DNA of 38,751 bases. It comes from Bryobacterales bacterium. Its GTDB lineage: Bacteria; Acidobacteriota; Terriglobia; Bryobacterales; Bryobacteraceae. Of the stretch, positions 9,587 to 17,242 are shown in pieces (the stretch's first letter is position 1; each line of letters opens with the position of its first letter). The position numbers and the translations under genes were made by a program. The notes under the pieces were generated by a model. That model made no database searches and was not told the origin of the DNA. It saw nothing but the letters and a program-made list of their open reading frames with translations. The stretch covers positions 1 to 38,751 of the forward strand of contig PLDF01000347.1 of NCBI GenBank assembly GCA_003135055.1, in the 5' to 3' direction.

Positions 9587-10855
9587 CTACCCCACTTCTC
9601 TTTCCACCGCCGCACTGAAAGCGTCGATATCCTGAATGGTGCTGTAGATGTGCGGCGTAATCCGCAGACCCGTGTACTCTTCATGGGGCACGTAGGCGGT
9701 GATGATGTTGTACTTGCTCAATAGCGTCTCCCTCATCTTGCCGGCATCGACGCCGTTGAAGGCCAGGAAGCCGATTCCGCACGATTGCGCCGGGTCCTCG
9801 CTGTGCAGGGTCTTGCACTTCCCGTTCTGGGCCAGGCGATGGGCCCAGCGGTCGCGCAGGTAGCGCAGGCGGGCCGCCTTACGGTCGATTCCAATGCTTT
9901 CGTCGAAGATCAGCGCCGCGCTAATGGCATTGTGATTGGCCGCGGGATGGGTGCCGATCTCTTCGAACTTGCGAATATCGCCGGCCTGCGTGGCGCTCGA
10001 CGCCATCAGCGACCACGTGCCGGCGATGCGCGACTTGCGCACGTACAGGAAGCCGGTCCCCACCGGCGCGCCCGTCCATTTGTGCAGGCTCACGCCGTAG
10101 TAGTCGCAATCGAGGTCGGAGATGCGGACCGGGAAGTGGCCGAAGGCGTGCGCGCCATCCACAATCACCGGAATGCCGCGCGCATGGGCCATCTGGCAGA
10201 TGCGCTTCACGGGGAAAATCTGGCCGGTGCGATTGGTGATGTGGCAAACCAGAATCAGCTTCGTCTTGGGCGTGACAGCGCGCTCGAAGCGGTTGTACAG
10301 ATCGTCCATGGAAGGCGGCGGCACGGGAAACGAAATCGTCTTGAGCACGATGCCTTCGCGCCGCTCGCGCTGTTTGAACGTCTCCAGCATGCGCGGGTAA
10401 TCCTGATTCGTGGTCAGCACTTCGTCGCCGGCTTTGAGGTCGATTCCGTACTGGGCGTTTTCCAGCGATTCACTGGAATTTCGCGTGATAGCCATCTCTT
10501 CGGCGTCGCATCCGGCCGCGTGCGCCAGGCGCTGCCGCACCATTTCCACCTGCCGCTCCAGGATGTTGATCATGGTGTGATACGGCCCCATGTCGCTGAA
10601 TTCCAGGTAGCGCCGCAGGGCGTCCTGCACGGGCTTGGGCGAAGGTCCCACATACCCGTTGTTCAGATTGATGACGTTGCGGTCCACGGTGTAGGCCTGA
10701 CGAATCTCGGACCAGTAGTCCTCGTCTTTGGCCATCTCGTCCGGAGTGCGATCCTTGGTAGCGCTGGCCGCCGCGCGAACGCGCTGCAGGGAATCGTCCT
10801 GCAAAGCGAACGCCGCCGCGCCCGCCGCCAATTGGAGAATGTTTCTGCGGTTCAT
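9587..10855 (-). CDS. Tat-exported class V aminotransferase (isopenicillin N epimerase-like)
   Basis: A 422-residue fold-type I PLP enzyme of the class V (CefD/cysteine desulfurase-like) group. The N-terminus 'MNRRNILQLAAGAAAFALQ' carries a twin-arginine-type signal, so the enzyme is probably exported folded with its cofactor. The body shows 'NNGYVGPSPKPVQDAL' near residue 66 and the PLP-contacting stretch 'VIVDGAHAFGHFP' (D233, H236). The Schiff-base lysine lies in 'YYGVSLHKWTGAPVGTG' (K259). The family includes isopenicillin N epimerase, selenocysteine lyase and cysteine desulfurase. The substrate cannot be read from the sequence, and the cysteine-desulfurase-type catalytic loop was not recognised. 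The gene is monocistronic on the minus strand. The start at 10855 fits the signal peptide. Confidence 0.88.
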   Translation of the reverse strand: MNRRNILQLAAGAAAFALQDDSLQRVRAAASATKDRTPDEMAKDEDYWSEIRQAYTVDRNVINLNNGYVGPSPKPVQDALRRYLEFSDMGPYHTMINILERQVEMVRQRLAHAAGCDAEEMAITRNSSESLENAQYGIDLKAGDEVLTTNQDYPRMLETFKQRERREGIVLKTISFPVPPPSMDDLYNRFERAVTPKTKLILVCHITNRTGQIFPVKRICQMAHARGIPVIVDGAHAFGHFPVRISDLDCDYYGVSLHKWTGAPVGTGFLYVRKSRIAGTWSLMASSATQAGDIRKFEEIGTHPAANHNAISAALIFDESIGIDRKAARLRYLRDRWAHRLAQNGKCKTLHSEDPAQSCGIGFLAFNGVDAGKMRETLLSKYNIITAYVPHEEYTGLRITPHIYSTIQDIDAFSAAVEREVG

Positions 10856-11230
10856 GCACGGATGCTATAGCACGCCGGTATCGCAGGTCAAGCCCGAAGC
10901 CCACGGCCACCGCCTAACTAATCCGCTTCGCGCAGCCGGCGAACTGCTTGCGCATCCGGCTCGCCATGAGTCCGGCGACGCAGCTCCAGCCGCGCAGCAT
11001 TCGCCGCCCCGGTGGGCGTCCGGGCTTGGCTTTCCAGTTCCTTCGTCGGTCTGGATAGCCTGAGACGGCCGGGGGCGCGGTTTTTCGGGTGTCAATCTCG
11101 CAAGAGGACCGAAGCGCGTTCACACGATTGTGAACGCTGCACGCAAAAGTGCGTGCGCCACGAGACGAACGCCGGGCGTGGGATCATGAGGAAATAATCA
11201 AGCTGTCCAAGGAAAGGATTTTGAACTCTT
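10856..11230. other. Divergent intergenic region upstream of the aminotransferase and the redox operon
   Basis: No gene supported. The notable elements are the 22-base palindrome at 11116-11137 and, directly after it, a hairpin GCACGCA-AAAG-TGCGTGC at about 11139-11156. Both lie 75-115 bases before the peroxiredoxin start, a reasonable place for regulation. Confidence 0.5.
11116..11137. promoter_or_regulatory. Operator-like palindrome GCGTTCACA-N4-TGTGAACGC upstream of the redox operon
   Basis: Perfect 9-base arms flank CGAT. It lies about 94 bases before the ATG of the peroxiredoxin-like gene. The same arms occur with a 2-base spacer at 9147-9166, and partial copies lie near 153 and 230. 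The change in spacer length argues somewhat against a rigid dimer operator and for a repeat element. Confidence 0.5.
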
Positions 11231-11827
11231 ATGAGAGCCGATATTGTGCCTGGCGCCGTATTTCCCGATTACGAATTGACCGATCACGCGGCTAAACGCC
11301 GTAAGCTCTCCGATCTGCAGGGGCCCGATCCGATGATCGTGGTGCTGAGCCGCGGAGGGTACTGCCCAAAAGACCGCCGCCAGGCGGAGGGTTTGATCCA
11401 ACTGCATCACGAGATGGAAGTCGGCTACTGCCGCCTCGTCACCATCAGCACGGATAATCTGCTTGCGACGAATGAGTACCGGACCGGCGTCGGAGCGCAC
11501 TGGCCATTCCTGTCCGACACAGGGCGAATCGTCCAACAGGATCTCGACATCGCGGAGTACACCGATACGGCTAACAATCCGATGATTCCGCATACCATCG
11601 TCCTTGAGCCCGGGCTCGTAGTATTTAAGATCTACACCGGGTATTGGTTCTTTGGACGGCCCACCGTCGAAGATCTCCGGCAGGATTTGCGGGCGGTATC
11701 GAAAAAGTGCCGCCCGGATTGGGACATCGCTAGTCCGGAATTGAAGGCAGCCTGGAAACAGGGGGCCAGAGACCGCTTTTATCCCTACGGGAAGAGTTAC
11801 AGCAAGATATTTGGGGAGCAGGAGTAA
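11231..11827 (+). CDS. Peroxiredoxin-like redoxin (AhpC/TSA-type)
   Basis: A 198-residue thioredoxin-fold protein of the AhpC/TSA redoxin type. It probably reduces peroxides in the cytoplasm, since no signal peptide is visible. Visible features are the N-terminal 'PGAVFPDYELTDHAAKRRKL', the strand 'MIVVLSRGGYCPKDRRQAEG' with the presumed peroxidatic Cys45 and following arginines, and a C-terminal 'YWFFGRPTVEDLRQDLRAV'. The usual Thr/Ser three residues before the cysteine is Gly here, so it is an atypical member and its activity is inferred. It lies nine bases before the start of a thioredoxin-reductase-like fusion on the same strand, which suggests a peroxidase and its electron donor made together. 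Confidence 0.82.
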   Translation: MRADIVPGAVFPDYELTDHAAKRRKLSDLQGPDPMIVVLSRGGYCPKDRRQAEGLIQLHHEMEVGYCRLVTISTDNLLATNEYRTGVGAHWPFLSDTGRIVQQDLDIAEYTDTANNPMIPHTIVLEPGLVVFKIYTGYWFFGRPTVEDLRQDLRAVSKKCRPDWDIASPELKAAWKQGARDRFYPYGKSYSKIFGEQE

Positions 11828-11836
11828 AGACACGCC

Positions 11837-13489
11837 ATGGCTGAACACACTCTGCATTCGATCGCCTTCCCGGTACTCGACGAAGCTCAGATCGCTCAAG
11901 CGGCGAATTGCACCACACTGACTCCGAAACATTACCAGGATGGTGAAACGCTCATTGCGATCGGCGATCGCGCTTTCAAGTTTTTCATCGTCAAGTCGGG
12001 CGAGGTTGAGATTCTCGATTATTCCGGCGACGAGCCGAAGACGATCACGACTCACCGGAAGGGGGAGTTTACAGGCGATATCTCGCATTTGACAGGCGCC
12101 CCCGCCATCTTTAGCGCGATTGCGAGGGGCGGCGACTGCGAGGTCCTCGAAATCTCGGGAGAAGCGCTGCGGCATTTGTTGAACCAGTGCCCCAGCCTCA
12201 GCGATATCATTCTGCAGGCTTTTATCGCTCGACGGCAGTTGCTCCGCGAGTCGCCGAACTTCATCGGGCTGCGAGTGATTGGGTCGCGTTACTCCGCCGA
12301 CACCTTTCGGGTTCGCGACTTTCTCACCAGGAACCGCGTGCTCTTCACCTGGGTGGACCTGGAAACCGATCCGCAAGTGAATCAGTTGCTCAAGGAATTC
12401 GGCGTGACCGAGGCCGATACGCCGGTGGTGGCCTGCGCGCATATGCTGTTGTTGCGCAACCCATCGAACCAAAAGCTGGCGGATGAGGTCGGTATCCATC
12501 AATCCTTGGAGCGCACGGTGTACGATCTGCTGGTGGTGGGTGCGGGGCCGGCCGGGTTGGCTGCCGCGGTTTATGGAGCGTCCGAGGGACTGCGGACAGC
12601 GGTGTTAGATGGCGTTGGTCCCGGGGGTCAGGCGGGCAGCAGCATGAGGATCGAAAACTATCTGGGGTTTCCAACAGGATTGACCGGCGCCGAACTTACG
12701 GATCGTGCGACGCTGCAGGCGGAGAAGTTTGGCGCGCGCCTCTCAGTCCCCACCGCGGCCACTCGCCTGTCCTTCGAGAACGGGTACGCGATTCTCGATG
12801 CGGGCGGAAGCGAGCCCATTACCACCAAGTGTCTTCTGATCGCGACGGGCGCCCAATATCGCAGGCTGGATGTCGAGGGCTTCGAGCGATTCGAGGGAAC
12901 GGGAGTCTACTACGCCGCGACGCCGGCTGAGGCATTGCTCTGCCGCGGGTGCCCGGCTGTTGTCGTGGGGGGCGGAAATTCAGCGGGGCAGGCGGCGGTC
13001 TTTCTGGCGGGACACGCGAGCCGGGTGCTGGTCCTGATTCGCGGCGACGACCTGAACAAGAACATGTCCAGCTACCTGGTCCGGAGGATAGAGCAAACCA
13101 GTAACATTGAGCTAATCGGCAATTCGACTATCCGGCGAACGATGGGGAACGGTCATCTTGAGGCGATCGAGATCGTGAATAGCCAAAACGGACAGAAGCG
13201 AACGATAGAAACCCCGGCGGTATTCAGCTTCATCGGAGCGACTCCGCGCACGGACTGGCTCCCTCCGGAAATTGAGCGCGATGCGAAAGGATTCGTCCGC
13301 ACGGGAGCGGCCGTGGCGCAATCGATGCACTGGGGCGTTACGCGGGCTCCTTACCTTTTGGAGACCAGTCATCCCGGCGTATTTGCCGCCGGCGACGTGC
13401 GCTCCGGGTCCGTGAAGCGCGTTGCATCGGCAGTCGGCGAAGGCGCTATGTCGGTCCAGTTCGTTCACGAATATCTGAAAGAAATGTAG
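11837..13489 (+). CDS. Cyclic-nucleotide-binding / glutaredoxin-like / thioredoxin-reductase-like fusion flavoprotein
   Basis: A 550-residue three-part protein. Residues about 10-135 form a Crp-type cyclic-nucleotide-binding barrel ('FFIVKSGEVEILDYSG', 'GEFTGDISHLTGAPAIFSAI'). Residues about 143-220 look like a glutaredoxin-type fold ('LRVIGSRYSADTFRVRDFL', 'DTPVVACAHMLLLRNPS') with no C-x2-C. Residues about 230-550 are thioredoxin-reductase-like. FAD binding is seen at 'LLVVGAGPAGLAAAVYGASE' and 'GPGGQAGSSMRIENYLGFPT', NAD(P)H binding at 'AVVVGGGNSAGQAAVFL', and the C-terminal FAD contact at 'PGVFAAGDVRSGSVKRVASA'. The canonical C-A-T-C redox pair is absent: the expected site reads 'YYAATPAEALLCRGC'. 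Electron transfer must therefore differ from classical TrxR, perhaps through the nearby C-R-G-C. It is probably co-transcribed with the peroxiredoxin nine bases upstream. Confidence 0.9.
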   Translation: MAEHTLHSIAFPVLDEAQIAQAANCTTLTPKHYQDGETLIAIGDRAFKFFIVKSGEVEILDYSGDEPKTITTHRKGEFTGDISHLTGAPAIFSAIARGGDCEVLEISGEALRHLLNQCPSLSDIILQAFIARRQLLRESPNFIGLRVIGSRYSADTFRVRDFLTRNRVLFTWVDLETDPQVNQLLKEFGVTEADTPVVACAHMLLLRNPSNQKLADEVGIHQSLERTVYDLLVVGAGPAGLAAAVYGASEGLRTAVLDGVGPGGQAGSSMRIENYLGFPTGLTGAELTDRATLQAEKFGARLSVPTAATRLSFENGYAILDAGGSEPITTKCLLIATGAQYRRLDVEGFERFEGTGVYYAATPAEALLCRGCPAVVVGGGNSAGQAAVFLAGHASRVLVLIRGDDLNKNMSSYLVRRIEQTSNIELIGNSTIRRTMGNGHLEAIEIVNSQNGQKRTIETPAVFSFIGATPRTDWLPPEIERDAKGFVRTGAAVAQSMHWGVTRAPYLLETSHPGVFAAGDVRSGSVKRVASAVGEGAMSVQFVHEYLKEM

Positions 13490-13601
13490 GCGGGACAACT
13501 TCGTCCGCAACTCCGGCCGCATTTCATCCGTGCGCCTGGCTTAGCTATAGCTGGCGGGGGCCAATGAGATCCCCACGGCCGCGAGCCTCAAGGGCAAAAG
13601 C

Positions 13602-13778
13602 TCAGGCGGCGTTGAGCTGGGGCGCCTCGAGTTCCTTCTCCTCGATCAGCATCGGGTCGTCCGCTGAGTCGTGCAGGTATTTCGTGACGTGAGCACGGAA
13701 CCACCCGTGGACGCGATCGGTGGCGGCGTGGATTTCTTCATCGTGGTGTGCGAGGCAGACCTTGCAGGCTTGGGTCAT
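13602..13778 (-). CDS. Small C-x2-C protein of unknown function
   Basis: A 58-residue protein that starts MTQACKVCLAHHDEEIHAA and ends in an acidic tail. I chose the ATG at 13778 because AGGAG lies six bases upstream (minus strand). The same frame stays open to 14111, but that stretch runs through repeat DNA and looks noncoding. The C-K-V-C-L-A-H-H start could bind a metal, followed by an amphipathic helix ('ATDRVHGWFRAHVTKYLHD'). I do not recognise a named family. It is convergent with the redox operon and divergent from the FG-GAP gene. Confidence 0.6.
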   Translation of the reverse strand: MTQACKVCLAHHDEEIHAATDRVHGWFRAHVTKYLHDSADDPMLIEEKELEAPQLNAA

Positions 13779-14199
13779 CGTCGGCTCCTGTTCTATAAGA
13801 CGATAGGTCCTGCGCCCCGCAAGGACAATACCTCCGAAGTATACGCGAACCCATTCACTTCGGTTGTGGTACTGCCACCTGGGCGCCGGGAGTTTGCGCC
13901 GGTTATAATCAACGGTTCCCCAACCAAGACTGGGCGGGTGCGCGCGCTGGTTCAGCAAGCCGTCGCACACGGGCAACCCATCGAATCCCTCCAAGTTGAC
14001 AGACGAAGCGTCTGTCCCACGTTGGTGCGCAAGGGCTTGCGTTTTTGTGGGGCAGGCGCTTCCGCCTGCCAATTGCGATTGAGCGCCGAAAGCTCCGAAA
14101 CGGTTAAGCACCCACCACGCGCAAGGCGCCCGTGCTTCGGGTGCTACTGTTAATCTTTGATTAGAGAGGTCAAAGCCTCAGCCGCGGAAGGAGCTATCG
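13779..14199. other. Divergent intergenic region with paired-hairpin repeat
   Basis: No further gene supported. It holds the repeat at 13995-14072, described separately, and the string AACGGTTAAGCACCCA at about 14099-14114. That string recurs almost identically at 37559-37573 and in part at 24057-24070. Confidence 0.5.
13995..14072. repeat. Dispersed paired-hairpin repeat, copy 1
   Basis: This begins GTTGACAGACG, with hairpin ACAGACG-AAG-CGTCTGT, continues CCCACGTTGG, and ends with a second hairpin GGCAGGCG-CTT-CCGCCTGCC. The same order of elements occurs at 33431-33493, about 19 kb away, without a 13-16 base insert. The two-hairpin layout resembles bacterial REP/BIME elements. Copy 1 lies between divergent genes, so it is not simply a terminator. 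Confidence 0.75.
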
Positions 14200-15352
14200 A
14201 TGAAAATCTATCTGCTTGCCACGGCTGCTTTGGTTGCGGCGGCAAATTGCGTGTCTTTCGGCCCGTAGCCCGGAAATTCCATTCGAACGCAAGACCATCG
14301 ACCTCGGCGTCAGCGAGACCTGCGCCATCGCCGATTTCAATAACGATGGCCGTCCCGATATCTTTTCCGGGGAAGCATGGTACGAGAACCCCACTTGGAA
14401 GAAGCATGAAGTGCGTCATTTGAAAGAATACGGCACGTATCTCGAATCCCTCAGCGACCTCCCGCTCGATGTCGATGGAGACGGTTTCGTGGATATCGTC
14501 AGTTCGGGCTGGCACTCAGGCAGAATCTGGTGGTCGCGCAATCCGGGCAAACCGGGTGTGATGTGGGAGGACCATCTCATCGACGAGGGTTACCCGGTGG
14601 AGTTTTCTTTCCTGGTGGATCTCGACAATGACGGCAAGGCTCGCGAGATTCTGCCGCAGTTTGGCAGCCAAGCCGCGCCGACCGCCTGGTACGAGGCAGC
14701 CGGTGGCGGCTTCAAGAAGCACGTGGTCAGTCCGTTGAGCTATGGACACGGCATCGGGGCCGGCGACGTGAACGGCGACGGCCGGAACGACATCGTCACG
14801 CCGCAGGGCTCGCTGGAAGCGCCGCCCGGCCCGCGAAGCGGCGATTGGAAGTTTCATCCCGAGTTCAATCTCGGCGCGACCAGTTTCATCTTCGTGGTCG
14901 ATCTGAACGAAGACGGGCTACCCGATCTGCTCACCGCCAATGCGCACGATTACGGCATCTTCCGGATGGAGCAGCGCCCCAATCACACCTGGGTCAAGCA
15001 CATCATCGATGAATCCTGGTCGCAAGCGCATGCGCTCACCCTGGTCGACCTGAACGGCGACGGGCGCAAGGATCTGCTGACCGGCAAGCGTTTCATGGCC
15101 CACGACGGCCACGACCCCGGGGAGCGCGACCCGCTGGGCATTTATTGGTACGAATACCGCAAATCCGAAGACGGAAAGAGCGTCGTGTGGTCGCGGCATA
15201 TCATCGACTACGGTTCGCGCGCGGGCGGCGGCATGCAGATTCCCGTGGCGGACATCTACGGCGATGGCGGTCTCGACTTTGCCGTTGGGGGTAAGAGCGG
15301 ACTGTTTCTATTCGAGAATCTGACAAAGGGACACAGACGGAACGGCCCTTGA
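14200..15352 (+). pseudogene. Exported FG-GAP/VCBS repeat protein with a frameshift at the signal peptide
   Basis: The body encodes a beta-propeller-type protein with seven calcium-binding-like repeats of the pattern D-x-[ND]-x-D-G: DFNNDGRPDI, DVDGDGFVDI, DLDNDGKARE, DVNGDGRNDI, DLNEDGLPDL, DLNGDGRKDL, DIYGDGGLDF. Such proteins are usually secreted or surface-bound. In the body's own frame the only usable start is a TTG at 14216, without a signal peptide. One frame away an ATG at 14200, with AAGGAG six bases upstream, starts a proper signal peptide (MKIYLLATAALVAAANCVSF) that ends at a TAG at 14266-14268. Removing one base, for example one C of the CCC just before it, joins the two. I therefore read one gene with a one-base insertion near 14260-14266: a sequencing error or recent decay. 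Confidence 0.75.
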
Positions 15353-15430
15353 GTGACATGACAAACGCCTGAAGGCGTTGGCTGCTATAACGGACTGAGA
15401 GTCCAATTACGGCCAAAGGCCGGGAGAATG
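15353..15430. repeat. Three short hairpins in a row after the FG-GAP gene
   Basis: Starting about 12 bases after the stop codon there are three successive inverted repeats: AACGCC-TGAA-GGCGTT (about 15364-15379), GGACT-GAG-AGTCC (about 15394-15406), and a GGCC-AAA-GGCC (about 15411-15421). The first could help terminate transcription of the FG-GAP gene, though no U-run follows. As a group they look like the palindromic intergenic repeats elsewhere in the window. Confidence 0.6.
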
Positions 15431-15569
15431 ATCCGCGGCCGCCGAGGCCACAGCCGAGACCGGGCGCAGCCTGCCCGCAGGCCACTCGGTGGAGGCAAGT
15501 TTACTGCGCTGGCGGCTGGCGGCGACCCGTCCTCTACCGGAGTCCCGGCGCGGTTCGAAGTTAGCGCCG

Positions 15570-15959
15570 TTACTTCAACGATTCGCCCAACAGGCGCCTT
15601 ACCGTCTTTACCAATAGATCGGGCGTGCTCACTTTATCGATGGCCGCTACCGCGCCGAACCATTCCGCAGCCGCTAAGAGTTCACTCCTCACCGAGATTA
15701 CAAGAACCCTTAGATGGGGCATTTCAGACCGAACCGCTTTCAACACGTCGAAACCATCGGCGCCGGGCATGTCCAAGTCCAATACCAGAACCTGGAAGCG
15801 TTTAGTGTGCAAGACGTCAAGCGTCTTCCGGCCGGACGCGGCCTCGCTGACAGTGTAACCCGCAGACTTCAGTTTCCCGACCAATAGCTTGCGAATTTCA
15901 GGCTCGTTGGCGGCCGCCAGAACTCGTGAGGTGCTTGTAGTCGCTTTCGGCTGAGCCAT
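15570..15959 (-). CDS. Single-domain (CheY-like) response regulator
   Basis: A 129-residue receiver domain without an output domain, so it presumably acts by protein-protein contact or phosphorelay. The phosphoacceptor is Asp61 in 'VLVLDLDMPGADGFDVL', the switch Ser89 lies in 'VLVISVRSE', and Lys109 lies in 'AAIDKVSTPDLL'. The usual pair of acidic Mg-binding residues after strand 1 is changed: the stretch reads 'VLAAANEPEIRK', with Asn/Glu in place of the typical Asp/Asp. Metal binding may therefore be weaker. No partner kinase is adjacent, and the nearest two-component genes are those of the lasso cluster 4-9 kb away. ATG at 15959. Confidence 0.88.
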   Translation of the reverse strand: MAQPKATTSTSRVLAAANEPEIRKLLVGKLKSAGYTVSEAASGRKTLDVLHTKRFQVLVLDLDMPGADGFDVLKAVRSEMPHLRVLVISVRSELLAAAEWFGAVAAIDKVSTPDLLVKTVRRLLGESLK

Positions 15960-16103
15960 CAGTTAGCCAGTGTGGTGCATATTGGGATTTCCTTCATCGC
16001 CTGTTCTGGTGATGGTTGAATCAGCGTATTTGATGATAGAACCCCAAAATGTAACCACTTGAATGGGCCCTGAGACCACGCTTTGTCATTTTGCCGCCAA
16101 ATT

Positions 16104-16770
16104 TGCGGTTATCGGACGGCGGGCGGGTCACGCCGGCGGAAATTGGCAAGCGTTTGGGACGAACAGGGTTTGCAGGCAAGTCGCGCGCCCTCGCCAAACC
16201 CGAGACCATTCCCGGCTGAAGTAGCAAATTGGACCACCGAAGCGCCGAAAAGTTCGACGGCTCGAGGCGCCGTCTGCCCGCCCGCTGAGTGTTTGCCCGC
16301 AAGACCTCCAGCTCGGGTTACGATCGGATTGTTGGCCAACCTGGGGCGCCGTAAGAACGGCCGCCCGGAAGGATTTCGTTCGCCGGCATAGGGACGTTCT
16401 CGCCGGCACGGCGTCCGTCGCGGGAATCACAGATCGTCCCGATGGGTGCACGATGCACCAGGCAGCTCGCAATTCCACATGGGAGGAACTGGGATATCTG
16501 AACGGCTGTCGCAAGGTTTTGCACGCATCGCGATGGCAGGTTCTGCGCCGAATTCCGGGAGGCTCTGGCAAGCAGGTGGCGTGCAGGGTCCGCGACTTTC
16601 TCCGCGCAGCACGAACCTAAGTGCTTTTGCGGAACGCCGTGTGCGATCGGTCAAGGAGCAGTGCCTGTCTAATGCCTGTCTAGCGGAACTTGTTCGGGTT
16701 AGCTCGTTGAGCGGAGCGCTGATCCAATTCCAAGGTCATGCGGCTTTGCTTGCCGCTAGCCAACGGTCCG
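16104..16770 (+). pseudogene. Decayed integrase-core (rve) transposase remnant
   Basis: No open frame covers this region, but reading across all three plus frames gives ordered pieces of one integrase-type transposase. From 16106 comes 'RLSDGGRVTPAEIGKRLGRT' then 'LAKPETIPG', a stop, and 'AEKFDGSRRR'. About 16310 is 'SSGYDRIVG', about 16332 is 'LANLG', and about 16369 is 'KDFVRRHRDVLAGT'. This runs directly into 'SVAGITDRPDG' and 'ARNSTWEELGYLNGCRKVLH'. About 16526 is 'HRDGRFCAEFREALAS', and about 16569 is 'GGVQGPRLSPRSTNLSAF' followed by 'AERRVRSVKEQCLSN'. The last matches the familiar '[SP]PNLNAFAERWVRSVKEECL' block. I infer at least four frameshifts, one stop, and an internal loss of roughly 25-30 codons around the first catalytic Asp (between 'VLAGT' and 'SVAGIT'). 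The family comparison is from memory. I did not find convincing terminal inverted repeats. Confidence 0.75.
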
Positions 16771-17242
16771 CGTCCCAGACCAACACATCCCACACTGGTA
16801 GATCACTATCGCGAGAATCTTCCGGACTGGCATGAGGGGCGTGTTTCACTGTGCTGGGCATGGCGGGCATAGATAGGATCGACAGGATCGACAATTCCTT
16901 TTTCATGTTTTCAGTTAGTTAAGGTTCTAGTCTCCAGGCCCTTGGTTCTTTGCCGTGCTGAACCAACCAGTGGCGCGCTGTAAGGAATCAGACAGCCCCT
17001 CCGGGGGGTAGTTACCTGTGGTTGCTTCTTCTCGCGAACCGGAACCGACGCGTCGGACGGCTATAGCGCCACCGGCCGTTTGCCGCATGTGGATCATCGC
17101 CGGCCCCCAGGCGCTTTTCTTGGAACCGCTTGAACATTTTTGCAGAGTATCAGATTTGGTGAGAACCGCTTAGCTGAGATAGGTGATTCTGCGGCTAGAC
17201 ATTCATCGTAAGGTTAAGAAAACTGTTCGGAGGCGGCTCTGC
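16771..17242. other. Intergenic region between the transposon remnant and the lasso cluster
   Basis: No gene supported. A short tandem GGATCGACA-GGATCGACA lies at about 16876-16893, followed by a T-rich stretch (about 16897-16915) before GTTAG repeats. The promoter for the luciferase-domain/cyclase pair should lie near 17100-17230, but I see no convincing -35/-10 pair. Confidence 0.4.

Noticed and set aside
13779..14111. N-terminal extension of the small C-x2-C protein
   Set aside because: The extra codons run through the paired-hairpin repeat and have no ribosome-binding site, while the short form starts six bases after AGGAG.
16446..16835. Open frame of 129 codons as a hypothetical gene
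   Set aside because: Only its middle ('AFAERRVRSVKEQC') resembles anything, and that piece is the out-of-frame tail of the decayed transposase, whose earlier parts lie in other frames.
16876..16893. GGATCGACA tandem as the beginning of a CRISPR-like array
   Set aside because: Two adjacent 9-base units without spacers; no array anywhere in the window.
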